Positions 18,219 to 27,639 are shown, counted from the stretch's first letter. The stretch is DNA of 64,000 nt from Nitrospina sp. (GCA_018653085.1 JABIAY010000053.1:128561-192560), one strand, 5' to 3'. Notes: generated from the letters alone by a model not told the origin. Program-made: numbers and translations.

Positions 18219-19024
18219 TGGAATCGGCGATGGCAGACCCCACCACTAAAGAAAAAGTGTTGGAAGAAAGCCGCAGGGTCCATGCCCTGGAAAACCGGTT
18301 ATATCTTTCCCGTCACCCGGAGCAGACTAATTTTTTCCAAAAGTCAATACTGGAGAGAACGCTTAACGAAGTTTGCGCTGATCTGAAAACGGATTCTGAA
18401 ATTCTAGACCTGGGTTGCGGAACCGGTTACCTTTCTTTGGGTTTTTTATCCCGTGGGTACCGCTTGACTGGTTTGGATTTGTCGCGGGAAATGATCCGGG
18501 CGTTTGAGGACTCCATCCCCGCAACGCTGAAACCGCAGGCTCATCTGGTGGTGGGAGATGCTGAGGAATTCCTGACGCAAAATCAAGACGAATTTGATGT
18601 GATCGTTTTGTCGGCAATCCTGCATCATCTATTCGATTATGAATCAGTACTTCGGAAAATTTGTGCAAGGCTTTCCTCTGGAAAGAAACTGCTTGTATTT
18701 TTTGAGCCGCTCAAGCAGGAAGTTCAATCGCCGATAAGATTTGCCCTGCATCGTATGCTTTCCTGGCTGGATGAAAAGTTATACCGGTTTGAGATGAAGG
18801 TGCGAAAAATTCCTGTGCTGGATGATGAGTACCATCATTCGGATTACCAGCGACAGTTTGGGGGGATTGATCCTGCCCGGGTTCGTGAAATTCTGCGGGA
18901 TGAAGGCTTGGAAGTTTTGCAGATCGAAAAATACTGTGCTCGGCGTTACGGGCTCCATGCCTGGCTGGCAAACCGGGTACTGAAAACGCAGAATACCTTT
19001 AACTTATTAGCGACCCGGCCTTAG
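18218..19024 (+). CDS. class I SAM-dependent methyltransferase
   Basis: This 268-residue protein has motif I LDLGCGTG at 63-70, the acidic post-I loop GLDLSREM and the motif ILHHL typical of small-molecule methyltransferases (Methyltransf_11/25 type). It is the last gene of the six-gene operon and probably methylates a sugar, lipid or a product of the radical SAM enzymes. A start five codons later (MADPTT) is also possible. Its TAG stop overlaps the TAA stop of the convergent GGDEF-PilZ gene by two bases. There is therefore no intergenic terminator between the two transcripts. Confidence 0.85.
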   Translation: MESAMADPTTKEKVLEESRRVHALENRLYLSRHPEQTNFFQKSILERTLNEVCADLKTDSEILDLGCGTGYLSLGFLSRGYRLTGLDLSREMIRAFEDSIPATLKPQAHLVVGDAEEFLTQNQDEFDVIVLSAILHHLFDYESVLRKICARLSSGKKLLVFFEPLKQEVQSPIRFALHRMLSWLDEKLYRFEMKVRKIPVLDDEYHHSDYQRQFGGIDPARVREILRDEGLEVLQIEKYCARRYGLHAWLANRVLKTQNTFNLLATRP

Positions 19025-20211
19025 CTTTCCGGGTTCTTTTTTTGGTTGAGTGTGCTGGCGGGAATTCCCAGGTTACTGGCGAGGGTTTGTGCTACTTCAC
19101 TTCCATCCGTATCATCGATTTCCACAAACGAAACCCCGATATCATAGCAGGAGTCGAACTTTTCTACCCGTGCAACCTGGGCTTTTACGGTAATGGGTTC
19201 GCCGATGCTCTGGTCGGCAATTTGTATCTGTACCTGCGTGCCAATTTCAATGGGAACAGGACTTTCGAAAAGCAAACCGGAGTTGCTGAAATTTTTTCCC
19301 TTGACCTGAATTTTTTCAGACTCCTGATGGGTTTTGGTGACCTGGACTTCTTCCGCAAAATCTATCCTGATATAATGCCGCTTGTCCTCGGCATGCAGGT
19401 AAATTTGGTTCTTACCGCTTTCCTTTGCTTGATATAGTGCGATGTCGGCCGCATGAATCAAGGACTTTATATCTTGCGCGTCCAGGGGATAAGAAGCCAC
19501 TCCGCCGCTCAAGGTGATTCCAAATGTTTGTCCTTCAAACTCCAGTTCCGCTTCTTCAACTTTTTGCCGAATTCGTTCAGCAATAACCAGCGCATTGATC
19601 TTCCGGGTTTCTGGAAGGATGAGGACCAGTTCTTCTCCGCCGTACCTGCAGGCGATGTCTTCGGTTCTTTTTTCCAATATCATGATTTCGGCCACTCGTT
19701 TCAGAGTTAAGTCCCCTGCCTGATGACCCTGGGTATCATTTAATTTTTTGAAATTATCGAGATCAAAAAATATAAGGGTAAAGTTCCCATCATTTCTTAT
19801 GGCTCGGTTGGTTTCTCCTTCCAGAGTTTCATCGAAAAACCGCCGATTAAAAAGTCCGGTTAATCCGTCAGTGCGGGAAATTTTCCTGGTTTCCTCCAGC
19901 GCCTTCAATTCAATCATTGTTGGAATTTGCAGGTGTTTAGAGACCTCGCTGAAATAGTCGCACATTGCGGTTATCAACTTGACGGGTCTGTCGAGTTTTA
20001 CTTCCAGCAGAGCTTGGTGTTTGAGGATATTATCCCAGTTTGACTTGGCGTCCTGGGTGCTGAATTCAAGGTGGGTCAACACATTAAGCAAAATGGGATA
20101 AGTTTCCTCACCCTCATTCTCAACGAGGGTCTGAACGGTTTCCCGGAAGTCAGAGTTCCCTGTTGCGTAAGAATCCAGGGAATTTATGATAATTTGTCTT
20201 AAATCATTCAT
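19021..20211 (-). CDS. diguanylate cyclase with C-terminal PilZ domain
   Basis: This is about 396 residues. A helical N-terminal sensor-like region (about 1-150) lacks a recognisable PAS or membrane segment. The GGDEF domain has the active-site sequence RYGGEEL. An inhibitory I-site RTED lies exactly five residues before it, so product inhibition by c-di-GMP is expected. The C-terminal domain has RHYIR and NFSNSG, matching the PilZ RxxxR and D/NxSxxG c-di-GMP-binding motifs. The protein would therefore both make and bind c-di-GMP. The frame opens with a GTG at 20238; ATG 20211 is preferred, though neither has a strong ribosome-binding site. Confidence 0.88.
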   Translation of the reverse strand: MNDLRQIIINSLDSYATGNSDFRETVQTLVENEGEETYPILLNVLTHLEFSTQDAKSNWDNILKHQALLEVKLDRPVKLITAMCDYFSEVSKHLQIPTMIELKALEETRKISRTDGLTGLFNRRFFDETLEGETNRAIRNDGNFTLIFFDLDNFKKLNDTQGHQAGDLTLKRVAEIMILEKRTEDIACRYGGEELVLILPETRKINALVIAERIRQKVEEAELEFEGQTFGITLSGGVASYPLDAQDIKSLIHAADIALYQAKESGKNQIYLHAEDKRHYIRIDFAEEVQVTKTHQESEKIQVKGKNFSNSGLLFESPVPIEIGTQVQIQIADQSIGEPITVKAQVARVEKFDSCYDIGVSFVEIDDTDGSEVAQTLASNLGIPASTLNQKKNPES

Positions 20212-20414
20212 AACGGCCCGCAGGATTAAAATCTGCACTTAGTGTATCTAAGTAATATAGCATCCGAAGCAGGAAAATCAACCGATAGAGGGAGCGTTTG
20301 CCCTAATACACCCGTATCGGCAGAAAAGGGTTAATCTTAATATCGTTATGCCGGATTTTTTGCTTTAGGCGGTGGGGGAGGGACGGATCTGAAAGCATTT
20401 GAGAAACCGTTGAT

Positions 20415-21767
20415 TCAAACGATTTCCAGAACTTGAAGGTTAACCAGTGCCGTAGATTTTTGCAGAGCATCTTCTCCTTTGGGGCTGAGCTTGTTACCCG
20501 CCACATTTAAAAAATGCAGGCCGCAGAGTTGCTGAGAATTTGCCAGATAAGCCGCACCTTCATCGCCAATGGCATTCAGGGCGAGCACCAGTCGGCGAAG
20601 GCTGACCAGATTTTTGGACTCGGCAATTGCCTTAGTGCCTTGTGCGTGAATCCAGTTTTCGTTTTCCAGGTATAAGGATTCCAATTGCGTCAGGGTAGTA
20701 GAACAGGCCAGTGCCGAAGCCCCCGGATCGGAAATGCTATTGTTGTTCAGTCGTAAAGTTTTCAGTCCGGTGCAATGGGGAGATTGCGCCAGGGCCTTTG
20801 CGCCCTCCTGACCGATTTTGTTCTCGCCCAGGTCAAGATTTTCTACGCTTTTCATATTTGTGGATGCCGCCAGTGCCGCCACACCCTCGGCGCGAAGATC
20901 GTTATTATTCAGATCCAACATTCTAAGCCGGGTGATCGTTTTAGATTTGGAAAAAGAAATAGCACTGTCTGTCGTCAATCCGTTGTTGTGCATGACCAGT
21001 GTTTCCAGTTTTTCAAACATAGGAGACTCGGCCATGGCATAGACTCCATCATCTCCAAGGTGATTGTTGTTCAGGATCAAAACCTTGAGATTTGGGAACA
21101 CCCGGGACCGCGCCAGAGCCTCCATTCCTTCGCCGGTCAGACTATTGTCGGAAAGATCGATGTGGACGATATTTTCCAGAGGCGGGGATTGCGCTAAAAA
21201 CCTCAAACCCTCATCATCAACTCCTGTATCTCGAAGGTTGATATGGGTTAACTGGCGACCCAGTTCTGAATCGGCAAGCGATTTAATGCCAAGCGGTTCC
21301 AAACGGTTATAGGAAAAGTTTAACTGTTCCAGATGGCCCATGCCCTTTGTCAGGGAAAGGACCTTTGCTCCCAGCGAACCAATTTCGTTGCTGGATAAAT
21401 TCAAAGTCTTCAGACGGCTTAATGCCTGGCACTTGGAAAAGAAGAACAAGGCTTCGTCATCGAGATTATTGTTTGCCAGTGAAAGATTTTCCAGGTTGCA
21501 AAAACAGTCACAAGCACTGAGTGATTGTAGTCCGCCTGGGTTCAAACCAGTTTGGTCAAGAGTCAGGGAAGAAAGGGATTTGATGGGATTGAACCCGGCA
21601 AAGGTTCTGAAATCCTCTTCACTAAGCTGGCAACCTAAAAGATCCAGGGATTTTTTGTCGCTACTCAACCTCTCACGGATGATGGTGGCGAGGTCGGGGT
21701 TCTCGGCATATTTTTCAAAATACCGCAGGAAGTCCAGACTATCGTCAATGTCTTTTGCTTCGCCCAT
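20415..21767 (-). CDS. leucine-rich-repeat protein, ribonuclease-inhibitor type
   Basis: This 450-residue protein is almost entirely leucine-rich repeats of about 28-29 residues with the pattern LxxLxLxxNxLxxxGxxALA. About 12-13 units span residues 55-445. This is the long, ribonuclease-inhibitor-like class rather than the short bacterial class. A small helical cap occupies residues 1-50. There is no signal peptide or membrane segment, so it is predicted cytoplasmic and a protein-binding scaffold. Partner unknown. It shares the strand with the GGDEF-PilZ gene 200 nt downstream, but co-transcription is uncertain. Confidence 0.85.
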   Translation of the reverse strand: MGEAKDIDDSLDFLRYFEKYAENPDLATIIRERLSSDKKSLDLLGCQLSEEDFRTFAGFNPIKSLSSLTLDQTGLNPGGLQSLSACDCFCNLENLSLANNNLDDEALFFFSKCQALSRLKTLNLSSNEIGSLGAKVLSLTKGMGHLEQLNFSYNRLEPLGIKSLADSELGRQLTHINLRDTGVDDEGLRFLAQSPPLENIVHIDLSDNSLTGEGMEALARSRVFPNLKVLILNNNHLGDDGVYAMAESPMFEKLETLVMHNNGLTTDSAISFSKSKTITRLRMLDLNNNDLRAEGVAALAASTNMKSVENLDLGENKIGQEGAKALAQSPHCTGLKTLRLNNNSISDPGASALACSTTLTQLESLYLENENWIHAQGTKAIAESKNLVSLRRLVLALNAIGDEGAAYLANSQQLCGLHFLNVAGNKLSPKGEDALQKSTALVNLQVLEIV

Positions 21768-21801
21768 AATATGATGGAGTTAAATTAAATGAAGCTATTA
21801 T

Positions 21802-22017
21802 ACCACTACTAGGCGTAGGGCCAGTGTGCCATCGCTTTATTTGGCGAGCAAAGAGTTGCCTCGGCTCAACGAGCCATTGCACTTTGCCTCCATGGCTAGT
21901 GGCCAGCGTGACGCAGGGTTGTTTACCGCAGGAAGGGCTTCCCATGATTCATAAGGCCGCCAACGAGTTTTGATCGCTCAAAAAAGTTATTGCTAGTTGG
22001 CTGCGGGGCCTGCCCCG
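21802..22017. repeat. dispersed repeat copy between LRR gene and smc
   Basis: The core at 21808-21866 (ACTAGGCGTAGGGCCAGTGT onward) matches 46699-46757 at 55 of 59 positions by eye. It continues with TGGCTAGTGGCCAGCGTGACGC, as in the 9.1-kb element, and ends in a GCGGGG-CCTG-CCCCGC hairpin (22003-22018) that touches the smc stop codon. No coding sequence is seen. Confidence 0.7.
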
Positions 22018-25000
22018 CTAGTTGAAGTGGACGGAAACTGCTTTGGAGACACCCTGCTCTTCCATGGTTATGCCGTAGAGGGCGTTGGCGAAAGTCATGG
22101 TTTTTTGGTTGTGGGTGATGATGATGAATTGCGTGTTGACGGCCATTTCCTTGAGCATTTCCTGGAAACGGACTACGTTGGCCTCGTCCAGCGGGGCATC
22201 TACTTCATCGAGCAGGCAGAAGGGGCTGGGTCGGACTTTAAATACCGCGAACATCAGGGCGATGGCGGTCATGGCTTTTTCCCCACCAGACATCAAGGCC
22301 AGGCTTTGCAGGCTTTTGCCTAGGGGGTTGGCGGTGATTTCAATCCCGGAATCGAGTGGGTTGGATTCGTCAGTCAAGGTCAGGTTTGCCTTTCCTCCTT
22401 GAAAGAGTCGCGCAAAAATTTCCTTGAAGTTTTCGTTAACCCGTTCATAGGTGTCGAGAAACCGTTGTTGGGTGGTCTGATTTATTTTCTCAATTGTTGA
22501 ATGCAGTAGTTCTATTGACTCGGCAAGATCGTCCTGTTGTTTTTTCAGGAAGGTGTAACGCTCGTTGGATTTTTCAAAATCCGAAAGTGCCGCCAGGTTG
22601 ACTTCACCTAATTTTGCTGTCTTTTCCTTGAGTTCCTTGACCTGCTCATCGGTTTCATTTTCATCGATGGTTTCATCATAGGCCGACTGCAATTCCTCCC
22701 GGGTTGCGTTGTAGTCTTCATAGGCACGCTCTTCCAGGTGGACAATTTGCAGGCGGTTTTCTGATCGCTTGATTTCTATCTGCGAGAGGGTTTCGGTGAT
22801 CTCCTGGATTTTTCGGGACAGCTCACGAATGTCCTGTTCCATTTCTTTCTGGTTCTCTTCCTTCTGTCGCAGTGATTCTTCTTCCTGCACGGCTGTTTCG
22901 CTCAGCTGATCTTTTTCCCGGGAAAGCTTGAGGACTGTGTTTTCCAAAGTTGAAACTTCGGTTTCAATCTCAGCGATTCTGTTCTGGTTTGAAACTCGAT
23001 CCGCCTCGCGCCTTTCAATCTGCTGTTTCAGGTTTTGTTGCTGAAGTTCCAGCCGTTTGATTTCGGTGAGTGTGTTTTCCCGTCGACCGATCAGTGATGC
23101 GATCAAGACTTTGAGCCTGCTGATCTCAGATGAAATCTCCTCAAGGCCGGTCCGGCTCTGTTCCAGTTCTTCCCGATGGCGAACTAAAAGTTCTTCTTCC
23201 TGATTTCTTTTTTGCTCGGCGATACCCACTTGTTGGCTTAGTGAGGATTTTTCTGTGACCAGTTCATCCCTTTCGCTGTCCAGAGCTGAAATTTCTCCAG
23301 CTATTGCGGTATCCCGGTTTTCAAGGCGTTCAGCTTCCTTGCGCCATTGCTCCAGGTCGCGGAGTTTGTTGTTTGTTCCGAGTTCTGCGGCAAGAGCTTG
23401 CTGGTCTAATTGTTTCAGGCTGGTCTCAAGTTCGGCAAGGCTCTGTTTTTTCTTTTCGATGTTTTCCAGTGAGGTGTCCAGTTCCTCTTTGAGCTTGCTG
23501 GTATTATCGCTGAGAGTTTCTATTTCGCGGTTCCGGGCCAGTAGGCTGGAGGATTCGTTTTCCAGCGAGCCTCCGGTGACGAGTCCGTTTGCATCAATCA
23601 TTTCACCGTTTAAGGTGACAACCGTTCCATGAAAATTCGCATCCTGATGCAGGTGAAGGGCCACATCCATATCCTGAACGATGACAACGCTTTTCAGCAA
23701 CATCTCGATGACGGGGCGGTACTCTTCCTGACATTCAATGAAATTGAGCGCTTTACCCACGACTCCCTGTGTACCGTTTAAATGAAGTGGGGCAGAGGGA
23801 ATCGATTTCGGATTGAGAGGAACGAACAAGCCGCGACCGGAATGATGGTTTTTGAGATAACTGATGGCCTCCATCGAATCTGAATGGGAATTGACAATAA
23901 CACTTTGGAGTTTTTCACCCAAAGCCGTTTCGATAGCCATTTCATATTCTGCCGGAGTCTGCAGAACATCGACCAGTACTTCCCGGATGCCCGGAATTCG
24001 TTCGCCGTTCTGGTTGCCCATAAGGGATTTGATGCCTTCTTGAAATCCCTCAAACTGATTCCGCAGTTTTTCCAATGAACCCAGCAAGGAGGCTTTATGA
24101 AAATAGTCTTCCTTTCTGGAGCTATGACCGTCGCTTTCAGCTTGGAGTTGTTTGGAGTATTCGGCAGTTTCCTGACGCAAGGTCTCCTGCTGTCCCTTCA
24201 ACTGTGTGAGTTCCCCGGCCTTTTGCCGGTATTCTGATTCCCCTTGTGCCAGTACCGACTGGTTTCCCTGAATTTGGGAATGGACTTCTTCCTTTTCCGA
24301 TACAAGTTTTTCCTGACGGGCTTCCAACCCGTGAACCCGGGTCTCAAGAGCGGTCAGCTGATTTTTTGATTGTGCCGTTTGCTGGAATAAACTGTGAACA
24401 CTTCTTTCTCCGTTGAGAACCTGTTCTTGAATTCCCTGTAAAGCTTCCCGCTTCTCCTCATTTTCGGCTTTGCGCTGATCCAGTACAATTTCCTGTTCGT
24501 TGATTTCCTGCGAGGTGGCAGAAAGGTTTTGCCTTTCGCTTTCGATATTGTTTGTCAAGCCGCCGATTTCCTCGCCCATCTGGGAAATTTCTTTTGTAGC
24601 GGATTCGATGTCCGTTTCCGCTTCCGATTTTTGTTCCTTTTTGAAAGCAACGCTTTGTTCACTGCTTCCGATTTGAGAGTTCAGTTGATGAATGGTTTCG
24701 CGGGCTTCATTCAACCGCTCAAACGATCCTTCAATTTCTATATTGAGCTGGGCGATCTGGTTTTCGAAGGTGGCGTGGCGGGCACTCCACTCTGTTTTCT
24801 TTTGGGTTTGTTCTTCTAACTCTGTTTCTATCGTCTGCAGTTGCGATTGATAGCGGCGGACTTTGATGGAAAAAAGTTTCAGAGACAGTTGCTTGATTTC
24901 GGATTTATATTTTTTATAGCGTTCCGCCTTGGCGGCCTGACGCTTCAATGATTCGACCTGCCGGGCGAGTTCTTGCACGATATCTGCGATCCGTTCCAAA

Positions 25001-25575
25001 TTCTGACGCGAACTGTCGAGCTTGCGGATGGCTTCGTTTTTGCGGTGTTTGAATTTCAGGATTCCTGCGGCTTCTTCAATAAGAATCCGTCTTTCTTCCG
25101 GTTTGGAAGTGATGATGTCCTGAATATGACCTTGTTCAATAATGGTCAATACCTTCGGACTGATACCGGCATCCATCAGGAAGTCCGTGATATCCTTTAA
25201 TCGACATGGAATCTGGTTGATATAAAATTCGCTTTCGCCGGAACGATGGTAGCAACGGGTGACTTTGACATCTTCAGCCGAATTGGGAATCCCGGCAATC
25301 CGGATTCCCGATGGCACGTTGGATAAGGTCAGGGAGATTTCTGCCCGGTTCACGGGTTTTCTGCTACTACTGCCATTGAAAATGAGGTCTGTTATGCGGA
25401 CGCTACGCAGGGTTTTGGATCTTTGCTCGCCGATAACCCAGCGGATCGCGTCAGATACATTGCTTTTTCCGCAACCGTTTGGGCCGACAATGGCGGTAAA
25501 ACCGTTTTTAAACTCCAGGTTGGTAGAGTCGACAAACGACTTAAAACCCTCTAGCTCTAAATTTTTCAGGTACAT
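22018..25575 (-). CDS. smc: chromosome segregation ATPase SMC
   Basis: SMC is the condensin ATPase that organises and segregates the chromosome together with ScpA and ScpB. The 1,185-residue length is canonical. Walker A GPNGCGKS is at 31-38. Two long coiled-coil arms flank a hinge at about 510-670 (IPGIREVLVDVL..., then YLKNHHSGRG). The C-terminal head has the ABC signature LMSGGEKAM and Walker B CLLDEVDAPLDEAN. No scp gene is adjacent. It is divergent from the ArsC-like gene, with a 12-base dyad in the shared upstream region. Confidence 0.96.
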   Translation of the reverse strand: MYLKNLELEGFKSFVDSTNLEFKNGFTAIVGPNGCGKSNVSDAIRWVIGEQRSKTLRSVRITDLIFNGSSSRKPVNRAEISLTLSNVPSGIRIAGIPNSAEDVKVTRCYHRSGESEFYINQIPCRLKDITDFLMDAGISPKVLTIIEQGHIQDIITSKPEERRILIEEAAGILKFKHRKNEAIRKLDSSRQNLERIADIVQELARQVESLKRQAAKAERYKKYKSEIKQLSLKLFSIKVRRYQSQLQTIETELEEQTQKKTEWSARHATFENQIAQLNIEIEGSFERLNEARETIHQLNSQIGSSEQSVAFKKEQKSEAETDIESATKEISQMGEEIGGLTNNIESERQNLSATSQEINEQEIVLDQRKAENEEKREALQGIQEQVLNGERSVHSLFQQTAQSKNQLTALETRVHGLEARQEKLVSEKEEVHSQIQGNQSVLAQGESEYRQKAGELTQLKGQQETLRQETAEYSKQLQAESDGHSSRKEDYFHKASLLGSLEKLRNQFEGFQEGIKSLMGNQNGERIPGIREVLVDVLQTPAEYEMAIETALGEKLQSVIVNSHSDSMEAISYLKNHHSGRGLFVPLNPKSIPSAPLHLNGTQGVVGKALNFIECQEEYRPVIEMLLKSVVIVQDMDVALHLHQDANFHGTVVTLNGEMIDANGLVTGGSLENESSSLLARNREIETLSDNTSKLKEELDTSLENIEKKKQSLAELETSLKQLDQQALAAELGTNNKLRDLEQWRKEAERLENRDTAIAGEISALDSERDELVTEKSSLSQQVGIAEQKRNQEEELLVRHREELEQSRTGLEEISSEISRLKVLIASLIGRRENTLTEIKRLELQQQNLKQQIERREADRVSNQNRIAEIETEVSTLENTVLKLSREKDQLSETAVQEEESLRQKEENQKEMEQDIRELSRKIQEITETLSQIEIKRSENRLQIVHLEERAYEDYNATREELQSAYDETIDENETDEQVKELKEKTAKLGEVNLAALSDFEKSNERYTFLKKQQDDLAESIELLHSTIEKINQTTQQRFLDTYERVNENFKEIFARLFQGGKANLTLTDESNPLDSGIEITANPLGKSLQSLALMSGGEKAMTAIALMFAVFKVRPSPFCLLDEVDAPLDEANVVRFQEMLKEMAVNTQFIIITHNQKTMTFANALYGITMEEQGVSKAVSVHFN

Positions 25576-25666
25576 AACTTGGTCTGACTCCCTGGATTAT
25601 CGGACTTTTAAGTCTCATATGCTGGCAGAAAGATTATCTCAACCATGGGGCATTGTAAAGTGAAAT

Positions 25667-25684
25667 TATACCATGTTTGGTATA
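25667..25684. promoter_or_regulatory. dyad in the smc/ArsC-like divergent promoter region
   Basis: TATACC-ATGTTT-GGTATA is a perfect 6-bp inverted repeat with a 6-bp spacer, and it overlaps TATACT, a possible -10 box on the plus strand. It could be an operator or part of bidirectional promoters. No matching second site was found. Confidence 0.35.
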
Positions 25685-25741
25685 CTATAAAACATAATCC
25701 ACTATATCTTGTGGTAGCAAGTTACCAGCGGAGGTTCTCAG

Positions 25742-26083
25742 ATGAAGCTATACTCTTATAATAAATGCGGGACCTGCCGTAAGGCGATCCGGTTTTTGGA
25801 AGACAAGAAGGTCAAATTTGAATTGATCGATATTACCGAAACACCGCCGACAAAGCAGACCCTTAAAATGGCGATGAAAGCCAAGGGAATGAAAAAGCTT
25901 TTTAATACCAGCGGTGTTCAGTACCGTGAGTTGAAAATCAAGGATAAATTGAAAACCATGACCGAAAGCCAGGCTTTGGACCTGTTGGCTGGCAACGGAA
26001 GGTTGATCAAGCGTCCGATTGCGGTGGACAAAAATAAAATCACCGTTGGATTCGACATCGAAGAATACAAAACAGTCTGGTAG
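25742..26083 (+). CDS. ArsC/Spx-family thioredoxin-fold protein
   Basis: This 113-residue protein belongs to the arsenate reductase (ArsC)/Spx/YffB family. It has a CxxC pair at Cys9 and Cys12 (KCGTC) in a thioredoxin-like fold and the family segment GRLIKRPIAV near residue 86. No RNA-polymerase-binding feature or arsenic-resistance neighbours are seen, so neither Spx regulator nor arsenate reductase can be assigned. A GGAGG site precedes the ATG. It heads a run of four same-strand genes (Nudix, ATP-grasp, pyrF). Confidence 0.85.
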   Translation: MKLYSYNKCGTCRKAIRFLEDKKVKFELIDITETPPTKQTLKMAMKAKGMKKLFNTSGVQYRELKIKDKLKTMTESQALDLLAGNGRLIKRPIAVDKNKITVGFDIEEYKTVW

Positions 26084-26106
26084 GTAGATTGTAGTAAGGT
26101 GCGGCT

Positions 26107-26658
26107 ATGGATTTGTTTTTAATCAAACACAAACTACAGAACGATTTTCCCCTGGTCCGGGAGACGACTCTGCCGCATCCCCAGCGGGCCGCAGTGATGG
26201 TGCTGCTTTATCCCAAGCCAAAAAAAATCCATGTGCTGATGACCCGAAGAGCCATGCACCTCAAGTATCATGCGGGAGAAGTGAGTTTCCCTGGCGGAGT
26301 GTTTGAAGAGCAGGATGATGACCTGCTGACCACGGCACTCAGGGAAACCGAGGAAGAGCTCGCTATTCAAGTTGAACCGGAAAATGTGCTGGGGCGGCTT
26401 CCTGTTGTCAATACACGGTTAGGTTTTGAAATCACCCCTTTTGTTTCGGTTCTGCCTGCGGCCCCCGAGTACGAGCCTGCCGAGCATGAGGTGGGAGAAG
26501 TTTTGGAAATTCCCTTCACTTCCCTGCTTTCAACGCAACAACGGGATGTCGGGAGCAAGCCTTCTGAAGAAGGCGTGATGTACTGGTTTCAACACCACAG
26601 GATCTGGGGCGCATCGGCAAAGATTCTCAAACAAATAAGTCATCTGAGCAGCTATTAA
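26107..26658 (+). CDS. Nudix hydrolase, probable CoA pyrophosphatase (NudL-like)
   Basis: This 183-residue Nudix protein has the box GVFEEQD...ALRETEEEL at about 60-82, with Asp in place of the first box Glu. The preceding segment LMTRRAMHLKYHAGEVSFPGG matches the UPF0035 motif of CoA diphosphatases. The likely reaction is cleavage of CoA or acyl-CoA to phosphopantetheine and 3',5'-ADP. The next gene begins 1 nt after its stop region, suggesting an operon with the ATP-grasp protein. Confidence 0.83.
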   Translation: MDLFLIKHKLQNDFPLVRETTLPHPQRAAVMVLLYPKPKKIHVLMTRRAMHLKYHAGEVSFPGGVFEEQDDDLLTTALRETEEELAIQVEPENVLGRLPVVNTRLGFEITPFVSVLPAAPEYEPAEHEVGEVLEIPFTSLLSTQQRDVGSKPSEEGVMYWFQHHRIWGASAKILKQISHLSSY

Positions 26659-26659
26659 T

Positions 26660-27610
26660 ATGGAAACTTTAAAAATTCTTTTTCTGGCTCCACATTGGAG
26701 GGTTTCCCTGATTCAGGCGTTTCAGCAGGCTAAATCCGGGTTCGGACCATCCGTTGAGCTGATTTGTGCAGACAGTGATCCGCTTGCACCTTCCTTTAAA
26801 GAAGCAGATCGCTCACAGGTTTTGCCGCCTTTTTCAGATCCCCAGTGCTTGCCATCGCTTCTTGAATTTTGCGAAAGCGAAAAGATTTCTGCCTTGATTC
26901 CTCTGACCAACAAGTCCATTGAGTTCACGGCTGACCATCGTCAAGAACTGAAAGCGGGTTGTTTATGGATACCTGAAAACCGTGCCATCGAAACCTGCCA
27001 CGACAAATGGAAACTCTATGAGTTTTTGAAGGCGGAAGGATTCGATACTCCGCCAACTTTTTTGCCGGATATAAAGGCGACTTCGTTTCCGCTTATTGCC
27101 AAGCCGCGCCGGGGCGAAGGCAGCAAAAATCAGGTTGCCGTGGAGAACAATGACGACCTGGACTTTTATAAGAAGAAATATCTTCATCATGTTTTTCAAC
27201 AACGGATCGATGGCAAAGAATTCAGCGTAGATTGTTTTTTCGATCAGCAAGGCTCGCCTCGCCTGATCGTTCCGCGTGAACGGTTGGCAGTTCGTGGCGG
27301 CGAGGTTATGGTGAGCCGCATCAACATGGATACCGGAATTATGAATAAGGTGGAAGCACTTGGAGTCAAGCTGGGTTTAACAGGCCCCTGCACAATTCAG
27401 GGACTGCGAGACGCGACCGGAAAATTTTTCTTCACCGATGTGAACCTGCGTTTCGGCAGTGGCTTTGTGCACACCATTTCTGCTGGAGGCGATGTGCCCT
27501 TGATGATGTTCAAGGAACTGGCCGGGCAGGAGCTAGACTCCACGAGGCCGGACATCCGGAACCATTCGGTTATGGCGCGATACCCCGAGAGTATTTTTCA
27601 TCATCAATAG
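26660..27610 (+). CDS. ATP-grasp superfamily protein (carbamoyl-phosphate synthase-like fold)
   Basis: This 316-residue protein has the ATP-grasp layout. An N-terminal Rossmann-like region includes ALIPLTNKSIEF. A clear ATP-grasp lysine strand, FPLIAKPRRGEGSK, sits at about 142-155. A hinge, VFQQRIDGKEFSVDCFF, and a metal-ligand region, FFFTDVNLRFGSGF, follow. It resembles CarB/PylC-type carboxylate-amine ligases encoded near small-molecule or glycan genes. Substrate is unknown. It is tightly placed between the Nudix gene and pyrF. Confidence 0.8.
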   Translation: METLKILFLAPHWRVSLIQAFQQAKSGFGPSVELICADSDPLAPSFKEADRSQVLPPFSDPQCLPSLLEFCESEKISALIPLTNKSIEFTADHRQELKAGCLWIPENRAIETCHDKWKLYEFLKAEGFDTPPTFLPDIKATSFPLIAKPRRGEGSKNQVAVENNDDLDFYKKKYLHHVFQQRIDGKEFSVDCFFDQQGSPRLIVPRERLAVRGGEVMVSRINMDTGIMNKVEALGVKLGLTGPCTIQGLRDATGKFFFTDVNLRFGSGFVHTISAGGDVPLMMFKELAGQELDSTRPDIRNHSVMARYPESIFHHQ

Positions 27611-27639
27611 CGTATACTTGAGCATCTCTGGGAGACTTT

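Noticed and set aside
22003-22018. GCGGGG-CCTG-CCCCGC hairpin at the smc stop as a terminator
   Set aside because: The stem is good, but no T-run follows on the minus strand, and it is better explained as the end of the repeat copy at 21802-22017.
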